NCBI GenBank assembly: GCA_013152615.1
Contig: JAADGA010000242.1
Location: 1 to 5,836, forward strand
Reading direction: 5' to 3'
DNA length: 5,836 nucleotides
Source of the DNA: Alphaproteobacteria bacterium
GTDB taxonomy: Bacteria > Pseudomonadota > Alphaproteobacteria > Sphingomonadales > Emcibacteraceae
Shown here one piece after another: positions 1 through 5,836 of this stretch. The notes under the pieces are model-generated. The model had not been told where the DNA came from and did not search any database. It was given only the letters and a program-made list of their open reading frames with translations. Position numbers and translations under genes: made by a program. Numbering within the stretch: position 1 is the first letter of the stretch; each line of letters begins with the position of its first letter.

Positions 1-353
1 AGACCATCAACGGCAAGCTGATACAGCGCCTGTTCGCGCCTGGGCTCTGCCGCCATCACCCGGGCAAACAGCTCATCCCCCATATCTTCCAGCAGCAAAA
101 ATCCCTGCTGCGGGTCACAGGCATATATTTCAGGAGCCGCCAGCCCCAGTTTTTGCAGATGACGCGCGACCGCAACAAAGGGACGAACATCTTCAAAATG
201 CGGCGGGGCATCCATCAATACGGCACTCTCACCACCCCGGACAAGTCGGTAATAACGGCGGAAAGAGGCATCGTCGGCAAGCAGGCTGCGCCGGGCATGG
301 CCCCAGCCACATCGGGTTAGAAAATCAGCTGTCAAACGCTCGCGATCAATCAT
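1..353 (-). CDS. amgK: AmgK-like sugar kinase / aminoglycoside phosphotransferase family protein (C-terminus outside window)
   Basis: Only the first 117 or so residues are inside the window; the family is usually about 320-350 residues. The visible part reads MIDRERLTADFLTRCGW, followed by an L-A-D-D-A-S-F-R-R-Y-Y-R-L phosphate-loop-like stretch (about residues 25-37), AVLMDAPP (about 44-51), the E-D-V-R-P-F segment and a hinge-like LLLEDMGDELFAR. This series is typical of the COG3178 phosphotransferases. Characterised members (AmgK) phosphorylate the anomeric carbon of N-acetylmuramate and N-acetylglucosamine for cytoplasmic peptidoglycan recycling with MurU. The catalytic loop lies beyond the left edge and cannot be checked. 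The ATG at 351-353 overlaps the end of tsaE by 8 bases, so translation is probably coupled. The family call is firm. The exact substrate is inferred, because not all tsaE-linked members have been tested. Confidence 0.85.
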   Translation of the reverse strand, partial: MIDRERLTADFLTRCGWGHARRSLLADDASFRRYYRLVRGGESAVLMDAPPHFEDVRPFVAVARHLQKLGLAAPEIYACDPQQGFLLLEDMGDELFARVMAAEPRREQALYQLAVDG

Positions 354-831
354 CAAAATGGCCGTTTTCCAATCGGGCAGCCCACTCAGGCCCGCCGACA
401 ATGGTCAGTTTGCGGGTGCAGCCATCCGCCATGATATCGAGACGGAGGGTGAGGAAGCCGGGCGGCAGATAACGACCAAGCTTTGACGGCCATTCAATCA
501 GGCTCAGCGCCATGTCAAAGCCATCCTCAATGCCAAGCTCAAAAGCTTCCTCGGGACGGTTCAGACGATAAAGATCCATATGCCACACCGGCGGCGCCTG
601 CCCTGTGGACTGATAAATCTGCAACAGGTTGAATGTCGGGCTTGGCACCTCTCCGCGATAACCGAGCGCATGAATGATCGCCCGGCAGATTTCGGTCTTT
701 CCGGCTCCGAGTGAGCCATCGAGGGCAACCACATCCCGGATTTTCAGTAGCGGAGCCAAACGACCGGCAAATTTTTTTGTCGCGGCCAGATCGGGCAGAA
801 TCAGCTGCCGAAGTAATTTCTGCCCGGACAT
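346..831 (-). CDS. tsaE: tRNA t6A threonylcarbamoyladenosine biosynthesis ATPase TsaE
   Basis: This is a 161-residue protein of normal family length. TsaE is the small cytoplasmic ATPase that works with TsaB and TsaD to attach threonylcarbamoyl to A37 of ANN-decoding tRNAs. Visible motifs are the Walker A G-S-L-G-A-G-K-T (residues 39-46), the family signature P-S-P-T-F (63-67), H-M-D-L-Y-R-L (84-90), the E-L-G-I-E-D segment (98-103) and L-I-E-W-P (111-115). I start at the ATG 829-831 (MSGQKLL). It follows a GGAG ribosome-binding sequence inside the kinase gene by about 5 bases, and it begins one base after the kinase stop codon. An in-frame upstream alternative start would run back into the kinase gene and adds residues unlike the family. 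The close junctions on both sides suggest one mRNA with the upstream kinase and the downstream sugar kinase. Confidence 0.96.
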   Translation of the reverse strand: MSGQKLLRQLILPDLAATKKFAGRLAPLLKIRDVVALDGSLGAGKTEICRAIIHALGYRGEVPSPTFNLLQIYQSTGQAPPVWHMDLYRLNRPEEAFELGIEDGFDMALSLIEWPSKLGRYLPPGFLTLRLDIMADGCTRKLTIVGGPEWAARLENGHFDD

Positions 832-832
832 T

Positions 833-3330
833 TTACGCTCCGGCCATCTTGATCTGTGCCGCCATGCCCACATTAAGCGGCATGGTCAGGCTTATCCGGG
901 TGCCGATATTCAGGCTCGACTGCACCTCAATCCTGCCGCCATGCAAATCAACGAAATTACGCACCAGTGACAGGCCGAGTCCGGCGCCCTGGGTTTTGGG
1001 AATATTGCTTCCGGTAAAGAATTTCTCGAAAATTTTGTTAACTTCCGCCGGTTTGATGCCGATGCCGCTATCCTGAATAATAATGATGTAATTATGCGCA
1101 TCCTGACGCACGGTCATGGTAATAGTTCCGGCGGACGGGGTGAATTTGACCGCATTGCTCAACAGGTTGTAAATTGTATGCTGGATGCGTTTGGCATCCC
1201 CCCGGACCGGTTTCAGGTCCCGGGCACATTCAACAACCATGTCTATTTTCTTATTCCTGATCCGCTCCTGCAACTGGTCAACCACCTGAGCCGTCATATC
1301 AGGTAATGCAAACTGGCCAATATCAAGGGTTAAACCACCCGCTTCAATCACCGACAGATCAAGAATATCGTTAAATAATTCCAGCAACCGCCCCGAGGCC
1401 GATAAAATACTATGCATATAATCATGTTGAACATCATTCAACGGCCCCTGATATTCCTTTTCCAGCAATTCGGCAAAACCAATAATGCTGTTGAGCGGCG
1501 TTCTGAGTTCATAGGACATGTGAGCCAGAAAATCTGTCTTGATCTTGTCCGCTTCCTCCAGCGCCTGATTGCGTTGACGCAACACCCGTTCAATGGCAAA
1601 ACTGTCAGAGACATCAATGAAGGTGATCAGCATCGCGCCGTCAGGCAAAGACACCGCAGAATAATTGATCACCGAGCCGCCAATCCGTTTGAGCTGTCCC
1701 GAAGATGACGCCTTTTTGCCCTCACCGCCAACAATAAGATTTTTCAGGTCGGTGATCTGGTCACTCTCGCCATAATTTCTGGCACAGGCGTCCATGACCT
1801 CGGCCGCATGCGGGCTGGCCGCAAGATGGTCCCGCTTCAGGGTCCAGATATCGACAAAGGCTTCATTATAAAGTTGCAGGCAGCCATCAATGCCAAAAAC
1901 CGCCACCCCTTCGTGAAGATTGTTCAGGGTCTCCCGCTGAACCGCATTCAGGGTATTGTAAGAGCGCTCAAGCGCAAAATGATCGGTAACATCCTCATAA
2001 AAAATCAGCAACCCGCCGAGCGGATGCGGCTGGGTCACCACCCGCAGTGAGCTATTGTCGGGCAAATGCCACATTTCCTCCACCGGCTCCAGAATCTCGG
2101 TATAAGCCTCGAGCTGCCGGGCTTTCCATTCGGGGAAATTGGCCGGTTCCGGCAGGCGGCGGGCTTCGCGCATGGCCTCAAGCAGCTCACCATGATGGGG
2201 ATGGCTGAACAACAGCCCCTCGGGCAAATGCCACAGGCGGCTGAAGGCACTGTTATAATATTCCAGCCGTTTGCCCGAGGTGAAAATTGCCACCGCCGTC
2301 GATAATTTATTCAGGGTTTCAGAGTGGGATTCCGTATGATGGATCAGTTCTCCCCTGGCCTGTTCGAGTTCGGTAATATCAAGGGCATAGCCGATACACC
2401 CGGTCAGATTGCCATCAATCGCCACGGGAATATTCTGAATATCGACCGCCCGCCTTTCTCCACGGATGACGATAAAATGTTTTTCACTGTAAACCTCGTT
2501 GATTTCCCGGGACAGAATGGCAATATCGCGGGCGGCCTTGCCGATGGAGCTGGTTACCAGTTCCAGCCCCTGTTCGATCACCTGCTCGGCACTGTCACCA
2601 TCAACCGCGTCAACATAGGCTTTGTTCACCCATGTCAGCTTAAGATCCGCATCCCGCATCCACATCGGGAAATGAACCAGATTGCTTGTGGTTTTAAAAA
2701 AATTCAGTTGCCGCCGGATGCTGTCAATATTCCGGTCCTGAAACGCCGCGATATTTTCTTCAATCGTGGTATCGCGAAACCAGATAACAATGCCCGCGGC
2801 CCGGTTGTCCTCTTCCTGAATGGCCCCCTTTACAATGATATTTCTCTTTTGCGATCGCAGGAAGAAATGCCTGCGAAAGCCCGTACCGAAGGCCTGAAGC
2901 CGGTTAATATTCTCCATCAGATCATCGAACTGGTTGTCGGAAAAAGCACTGTCCCGGTCGTGCAGGCACGCCAACCCCGTTTTATCATTGTCAATTTCAA
3001 GCCACCGGCGGACCTCATCAAGGGGGAAGAAAACCGGCCATGGCCATCTCCGGTAACAGAGATGCTGCTACGGGATTTTAACTGGAGATATTGTAAATTA
3101 TTTTCTTTTTCTGCCTGTGCCAGCAGTTTCTTCAGCCGCACGCGTTCCCGCAGCATCCACAGAATCAAACAGAAAGCCAGAAAGAAAAATATCCCGGAAT
3201 ACAGCATAAACCGGTGGGTCGTCGCCTCAGCAGAAAGATCCGCCGCCAGCGAAAATCCCGCGCCGATAAAAGCTGCATAGATAACGCCGACTGCCAAGGC
3301 GATCCGTTTTAATAATTTCCGCCCGACCAT
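833..3330 (-). CDS. divL: DivL-like multi-PAS sensor kinase with tyrosine in the H-box; reading frame broken near the N-terminus
   Basis: With one base restored near 3022-3026 the product is about 832 residues. Order: membrane helices at about 10-30 and 42-60, a charged linker, a first PAS-like region (about 86-189), three more PAS domains (about 211-323, 337-450, 467-575), then the kinase core. The H-box reads H-M-S-Y-E-L-R-T-P-L-N, so Tyr (about residue 607, codon 1511-1513) replaces the phosphoacceptor His. The ATP-binding part looks intact: N-box N-L-L-S-N (Asn 726), G1 D-S-G-I-G (754-758), F-box F-E-K-F-F, G2 G-A-G-L-G-L (782-787). Caulobacter DivL has the same tyrosine, several PAS domains and a membrane anchor; there it binds DivK and controls CckA and CtrA. 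The role here is inferred from that. I start at ATG 3328-3330, preceded by GGAAGG. The TTG at 2972-2974 could start a shorter form but would cut through the first PAS region. Confidence 0.85.
3022..3026 (-). other. Probable frameshift site in the DivL-like gene (run of five C on the coding strand)
   Basis: The frame with the start codon and membrane helices reads through S-S-P-L-M-R and stops at 2917-2919. The frame that carries the PAS and kinase domains is open only from 3067 leftward, because a TAG sits at 3068-3070. The change of frame must therefore lie between about 3067 and 2920. Adding one C to this C5 run joins them as G-R-F-S-S-P-L-D-E-V-R-R-W-L, which runs directly into plausible PAS sequence. 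A one-base slip of the ribosome on CCC would give the same product, since the base before the CCC codon is also C. The exact position is inferred; other one-base insertions nearby would also restore the frame. Confidence 0.75.
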
Positions 3331-3407
3331 AAATCCTTCCACATACGTTGATTGCGGTCACAATCATAGCCTATCAGGCCGAAAAAGGAAGTGTGTTTTA
3401 ACCGCAC

Positions 3408-4703
3408 TCAATAGCGATAATGTTCCGGTTTGAACGGGCCGTCAACCTTGACATTGATATAGTCGGCCTGCTCCTGGGACAACCGGGTCAGCTTGACCCC
3501 CAGCTTATCCAGATGCAGTGCCGCCACCTTCTCATCCAGATGTTTGGGCAGGACATAGACCTTGTTGTCATAATTACCGGCGTTATGCCATAATTCAATC
3601 TGGGCCATGACCTGATTGGTGAAAGACGCGCTCATGACAAAGCTTGGATGACCGGTGGCACAGCCGAGATTGACCAGACGACCCTTGGCCAGCACAATCA
3701 GCCGCTTGCCGTCAGGGAAAATTACTTCGTCCACCTGGGGCTTGACTTCCTCCCACTGGTAATTCTCCAGCGCGGCAATCTGAATCTCTGAATCAAAATG
3801 ACCGATATTACAGACAATCGCCCGGTCTTTCATATCGCGCATATGATCGAGGGTAATAATATCCTTGTTGCCGGTACAGGTGACAAAAATATCGCCGAGC
3901 TTTGCCGCCGCGTCCATGGTGACCACTTCATAGCCTTCCATCGCCGCCTGTAGCGCACAAATCGGATCAATTTCGGTGACCAGCACCCGCGCGCCCTGAT
4001 TGCGCAGGCTGGCGGCAGAGCCCTTGCCGACATCGCCGTAGCCGTTAATCACCGCAACCTTGCCCGCGACCATGACATCGGTGGCGCGCTTGATGCCATC
4101 AACCAGACTTTCCCGGCAGCCATAAAGATTGTCAAATTTGGATTTGGTCACACTGTCATTGACATTGATCGCCGGCACCGTAAGCCGCCCCTCCTGTTCC
4201 ATCTGATAAAGCCGGAGCACGCCGGTGGTGGTTTCTTCGGAAATACCGCGGATATCATCAAGCAATTCCGGGAAATCCTGATAGATCATCGCGGTCAGGT
4301 CGCCGCCGTCATCAAGGATCATATTGGGGCGCCAGCCATCAGGCCCGACAATGGTTTCGCGGATGCACCAGAGGAATTCCTCCTCGGTCAATCCCTTCCA
4401 GGCAAAGACGGGAATAGCGGCCACCGCCATCGCCGCCGCCGCCTGATCCTGAGTTGAAAAAATATTGCAGCTTGACCAGCGGATTTCCGCGCCGAGCGCG
4501 ATCAGGGTCTCCATCAGCACTGCCGTCTGAATGGTCATGTGCAGACAACCGGCGATGCGCGCGCCCTTCAACGGTTTGCTATCGCCAAATTCGGTACGCA
4601 GCGCCATCAATCCCGGCATTTCGGTTTCGGCAATAGTGGTCTCCTTGCGGCCCCAGCCTGCCAGAGAAATATCGGCAATTTTATAATCGGTAAAATCGGT
4701 CAT
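3408..4703 (-). CDS. ahcY: Adenosylhomocysteinase (S-adenosyl-L-homocysteine hydrolase)
   Basis: This is a complete 431-residue cytoplasmic NAD-dependent enzyme that splits S-adenosylhomocysteine into adenosine and homocysteine, keeping the methylation cycle running. Visible signatures are G-C-L-H-M-T (substrate His 55), C-N-I-F-S-T-Q-D (79-86), I-L-D-D-G-G-D (129-135), E-E-T-T-T-G (156-161), [11 protein letters not shown] (181-191, with Lys 187 and Asp 191), the NAD-binding G-Y-G-D-V-G-K-G (221-228), [15 protein letters not shown] and the C-terminal F-K-P-E-H-Y-R-Y that reaches the neighbouring subunit's NAD site. It lacks the roughly 40-residue insertion, just before E-E-T-T-T-G, found in many alphaproteobacterial and mycobacterial enzymes; its length is close to the human form. 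Start ATG 4701-4703 has a purine-rich AAGAGA a few bases upstream. No clear terminator separates it from the kinase gene 77 bases downstream. Confidence 0.98.
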   Translation of the reverse strand: MTDFTDYKIADISLAGWGRKETTIAETEMPGLMALRTEFGDSKPLKGARIAGCLHMTIQTAVLMETLIALGAEIRWSSCNIFSTQDQAAAAMAVAAIPVFAWKGLTEEEFLWCIRETIVGPDGWRPNMILDDGGDLTAMIYQDFPELLDDIRGISEETTTGVLRLYQMEQEGRLTVPAINVNDSVTKSKFDNLYGCRESLVDGIKRATDVMVAGKVAVINGYGDVGKGSAASLRNQGARVLVTEIDPICALQAAMEGYEVVTMDAAAKLGDIFVTCTGNKDIITLDHMRDMKDRAIVCNIGHFDSEIQIAALENYQWEEVKPQVDEVIFPDGKRLIVLAKGRLVNLGCATGHPSFVMSASFTNQVMAQIELWHNAGNYDNKVYVLPKHLDEKVAALHLDKLGVKLTRLSQEQADYINVKVDGPFKPEHYRY

Positions 4704-4741
4704 GACGTCTCTTTCTTCCTCGGAAATAAATATACCGCCTG

Positions 4742-4770
4742 CTTATAGCAACAGATTATCGCCCTCACAA
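4742..4770 (-). promoter_or_regulatory. Candidate sigma-70-type promoter for ahcY
   Basis: On the minus strand TTGTGA (4765-4770) and TATAAG (4742-4747) are separated by 17 bases. The -10 matches TATAAT at 5 of 6 positions and the -35 matches TTGACA at 4 of 6. Transcription would begin near 4735, leaving a leader of about 30 bases, which is too short for a riboswitch. This is a pattern match only; AT-rich sequence gives chance hits. Confidence 0.45.
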
Positions 4771-4772
4771 GC

Positions 4773-4788
4773 ATAAAGAAATCTTTAT
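4773..4788. repeat. 16-bp palindrome upstream of the ahcY promoter
   Basis: Perfect 7-base arms (ATAAAGA and TCTTTAT) surround two A bases. It sits 2 bases upstream of the candidate ahcY -35 hexamer, where a dimeric regulator could bind. The regulator is unknown. The arms are AT-rich, so chance remains possible. Confidence 0.4.
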
Positions 4789-4923
4789 ATAGTTATATGA
4801 TACGGGAAAATATTTAAGAAAACCCTAATATAGCTACTCACCGCCGAACCCGCCAGCTGTCAGTCAGGCAATACAAATAGGCCATTCCTTTAACTGAAAG
4901 CTACCCGACCCAAATATGGCAAG

Positions 4924-4976
4924 TTGTAAAAAACTGTAAAATCCGGCCCAAAAGTGTCAGGATTCTTTACAGTTTT
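4924..4976 (+). promoter_or_regulatory. Candidate enhancer (upstream activating sequence) with phased TGTAAA sites and inverted repeat
   Basis: TGTAAA occurs at 4925-4930 and again 10 bases later at 4935-4940. Its reverse complement TTTACA is at 4966-4971, 31 bases from the second copy. The arms AAAACTGTAAA (4930-4940) and TTTACAGTTTT (4966-4976) form a perfect 11-bp inverted repeat, extended inward by ATCC (4941-4944) and GGAT (4960-4963). The spacings of 10 and 31 bases put the sites on about the same face of the helix. The block lies about 60-110 bases upstream of the -24 element, a usual distance for binding sites of sigma-54 activators. The binding protein is inferred; a PrsR-type regulator is the obvious candidate if the downstream gene is PEP-CTERM. 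On the minus strand the same hairpin is followed by a T run and could act as a weak terminator. Confidence 0.5.
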
Positions 4977-5033
4977 AAGCGCTAAAAAAACACTGATTTT
5001 AATAAGTCACTGAAAAAGAACATTTTATAATTC

Positions 5034-5049
5034 TGGCATAATAATTGCA
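5034..5049 (+). promoter_or_regulatory. Sigma-54 (RpoN) -24/-12 promoter
   Basis: TGGCAT (5034-5039), five bases, then TTGCA (5045-5049). GG at 5035-5036 and GC at 5047-5048 have exactly 10 bases between them, the strict spacing of sigma-54 promoters, and the preceding C also fits the consensus. Only two consensus positions (C and G after TGGCA) differ, here T and A. Transcription would start around 5059-5061, giving a leader of about 85 bases before the secreted-protein gene. A TATAAT at 5026-5031 lacks a matching -35. Confidence 0.7.
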
Positions 5050-5081
5050 AGTTAAATTACGTTAATGCGGAGAGGTAAGAG

Positions 5082-5132
5082 TATCAAGTAACAAGAGTGC
5101 GCTTTGATAGATAACTCAATTTAAACTTGATG
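5082..5132 (+). repeat. Alternative inverted repeats in the 5' leader of the secreted-protein gene
   Basis: ATCAAGT (5083-5089) is the exact reverse complement of ACTTGAT (5125-5131), just before the GGGA ribosome-binding sequence. The left arm can instead pair as TATCAA (5082-5087) with TTGATA (5104-5109). The two pairings exclude each other. The stems are only 6-7 bp, so a regulatory role is a guess. Confidence 0.25.
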
Positions 5133-5136
5133 GGAA
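5132..5136 (+). promoter_or_regulatory. Ribosome-binding site deciding the start at 5145
   Basis: GGGAA ends 8 bases before the ATG at 5145-5147. An in-frame ATG at 5130-5132 overlaps this site and has no purine-rich sequence of its own upstream. A TAA at 5112-5114 closes the frame further upstream. The later ATG also gives a standard signal peptide beginning M-R-L-L-K. Confidence 0.55.
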
Positions 5137-5144
5137 TTTTGATT

Positions 5145-5836
5145 ATGAGACTTTTAAAAATATGTACGGCCGCCATTTTCTTTATGGCGATGTCCCTGGG
5201 CGCTTATGCGATGCCGCTGCCGGGGGGGATATTGGCGACGGGTAAACTGATGATTGATAATGGTCATGTGACTTATACCGCTGACGGGGCCAGTAATAAC
5301 CTGTATGGTGACGGCCATCATGCCAATATGAACTACTACGGAACCTTTAATTTTTCCACCTCGCTGACCGGAAACCCACCGACATTTAACCAAAATGTAA
5401 ACTGGTATCTGTCCGGTGAAGGCGGCTATTCCAATTTTATGGTTGATGGAGGCCTTCAGACACCGGGAGCAGAAAACGCCAGCGTCGACCATATGTATCT
5501 TGGCTATGGCTCCGCGAGTGATCTGTTTGACAGCAGTATCCTGGATTATAGCGACATCCTGCCCGCCATTGCCGCAGCCCTGCCACCACATCCGACATTG
5601 GCAGACATCATTGCGGCATTGACCGGGGGCAGTGTCCTTAATGGTTATTTTTCTAATTTGCTAACATCCAGTCTGCCAACATATATCACCGACAATGCCG
5701 GTGATGTCTACTTTAATATCCTTGACGGTAATACCATCGGATTTGCCTCTAATCTCGGACTGAGCATTAATGGTATCCAACCGGCTTCGGCGTCAGTTGA
5801 TTTCCGCGGCAGTATTACCCTTCAGGCAGTGCCGGA
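5145..5836 (+). CDS. Secreted protein, probable PEP-CTERM sorting-domain protein (C-terminus outside window)
   Basis: The frame is open from 5145 to the right edge, giving 230 residues and still continuing. The N-terminus is a Sec signal peptide: M-R-L-L-K, a hydrophobic stretch (about residues 6-20), then A-Y-A with likely cleavage after residue 22. The mature part is rich in Gly, Asn, Ser, Tyr and Asp, contains no Cys and very few Lys or Arg, and looks like alternating beta strands and turns (for example N-M-N-Y-Y-G-T-F-N-F-S-T-S-L). The last residues are F-R-G-S-I-T-L-Q-A-V-P followed by GA, so Glu or Asp. In PEP-CTERM proteins a beta-rich domain commonly ends in A-V-P-E-P before a membrane helix and basic tail processed by exosortase. 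That tail is beyond the window, so the class is inferred. I do not recognise the main domain. It has its own sigma-54 promoter and faces away from ahcY. Confidence 0.75.
   Translation, partial: MRLLKICTAAIFFMAMSLGAYAMPLPGGILATGKLMIDNGHVTYTADGASNNLYGDGHHANMNYYGTFNFSTSLTGNPPTFNQNVNWYLSGEGGYSNFMVDGGLQTPGAENASVDHMYLGYGSASDLFDSSILDYSDILPAIAAALPPHPTLADIIAALTGGSVLNGYFSNLLTSSLPTYITDNAGDVYFNILDGNTIGFASNLGLSINGIQPASASVDFRGSITLQAVP

Larger units (their letters stand above)
4704..5144. other. Intergenic region between divergent ahcY and the secreted-protein gene
   Basis: No protein gene of credible length is visible here on either strand. The left part (4704-4790) holds the likely ahcY promoter and a 16-bp palindrome. 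The right part (about 4922-5144) holds the repeated TGTAAA sites, the sigma-54 element and the leader of the plus-strand gene. Between about 4790 and 4920 I see no recognisable element beyond one CtrA-like TTAA-N7-CTAA match at 4814-4828. The base composition is more AT-rich than in the flanking genes. Confidence 0.8.

Noticed and set aside
2324..3280. Long plus-strand open frame of 318 codons opposite the DivL-like gene
   Set aside because: It is antisense to clear membrane, PAS and linker sequence, shows no recognisable domain, and has the composition expected of a shadow frame.
3369..3379. GCCT-ATC-AGGC hairpin between ahcY and the DivL-like gene as terminator
   Set aside because: The stem is only 4 bp and no T run follows it on either strand.
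4704..4790. Possible SAH or SAM riboswitch in front of ahcY
   Set aside because: I could not find the conserved core of the SAH riboswitch, and the likely transcript start leaves a leader of only about 30 bases.
4830..4920. Possible cyclic-di-GMP riboswitch because of AGCTACCCGACC-like pieces
   Set aside because: The conserved core and tetraloop/receptor segments could not be aligned, and the stretch lies upstream of the predicted transcript start.
5026..5031. Perfect TATAAT as a sigma-70 -10 for the secreted-protein gene
   Set aside because: No -35-like hexamer lies 16-18 bases upstream, and the overlapping sigma-54 element is a better match with strict spacing.
5070..5075. Strong purine run GAGAGG as a ribosome-binding site
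   Set aside because: No start codon follows within a usable distance; the sequence is followed by TAAGAGTATC.
5154..5591. Minus-strand open frame of 145 codons opposite the secreted-protein gene
   Set aside because: The plus-strand frame has a signal peptide, ribosome-binding site and promoter. The antisense frame has none of these and no family features.
1..5836. tRNA or rRNA genes, CRISPR arrays, insertion sequences
   Set aside because: No cloverleaf-like sequence, regularly spaced repeats, transposase-like frame or terminal inverted repeats were seen on reading both strands.

Overview
The window looks like a chromosomal segment of an alphaproteobacterium of moderate GC content. The main reason is the minus-strand order ahcY, then a multi-PAS DivL-type kinase, then tsaE, then an AmgK-type sugar kinase. 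I know this block from alphaproteobacteria, where a nucleotidyltransferase and addB/addA often follow. The order is a recollection of the lineage, not a search result. The exact taxon cannot be read from the sequence.

Layout. From right to left on the minus strand there are four genes. ahcY (3408-4703) is an intact S-adenosylhomocysteine hydrolase. After 77 bases with no clear terminator comes a DivL-like sensor kinase (833-3330). It has two N-terminal membrane helices, about four PAS domains and a kinase core whose phosphoacceptor histidine is replaced by tyrosine. Its reading frame is broken near 3022-3026. tsaE (346-831) starts one base after the kinase stop codon. The AmgK-like kinase (1-353, running off the left edge) overlaps the tsaE end by 8 bases. 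The last three genes therefore look translationally coupled. They link a cell-cycle regulator, tRNA t6A modification and cell-wall sugar recycling.

The intergenic region 4704-5144 separates ahcY from a plus-strand gene (5145 to the right edge). That gene encodes a secreted Gly/Asn/Ser/Tyr-rich protein. It has a clean signal peptide, and its last visible residues are A-V-P-(E or D), which fits the start of a PEP-CTERM (VPEP) sorting signal cut off by the window end. Upstream lies a near-consensus sigma-54 -24/-12 element (5034-5049). About 60-110 bases before that is a phased set of TGTAAA sites, with an 11-bp perfect inverted repeat, that could be the enhancer for a sigma-54 activator. This fits what is known of PEP-CTERM/exosortase systems, whose PrsK/PrsR pair works with sigma-54.

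Most interesting points: (i) the candidate sigma-54/enhancer-controlled PEP-CTERM gene; (ii) the tyrosine in the H-box that marks the kinase as DivL-like; (iii) the frameshift at a C5 run in that kinase, which may be a sequencing error, a mutation or, less likely, programmed slippage.
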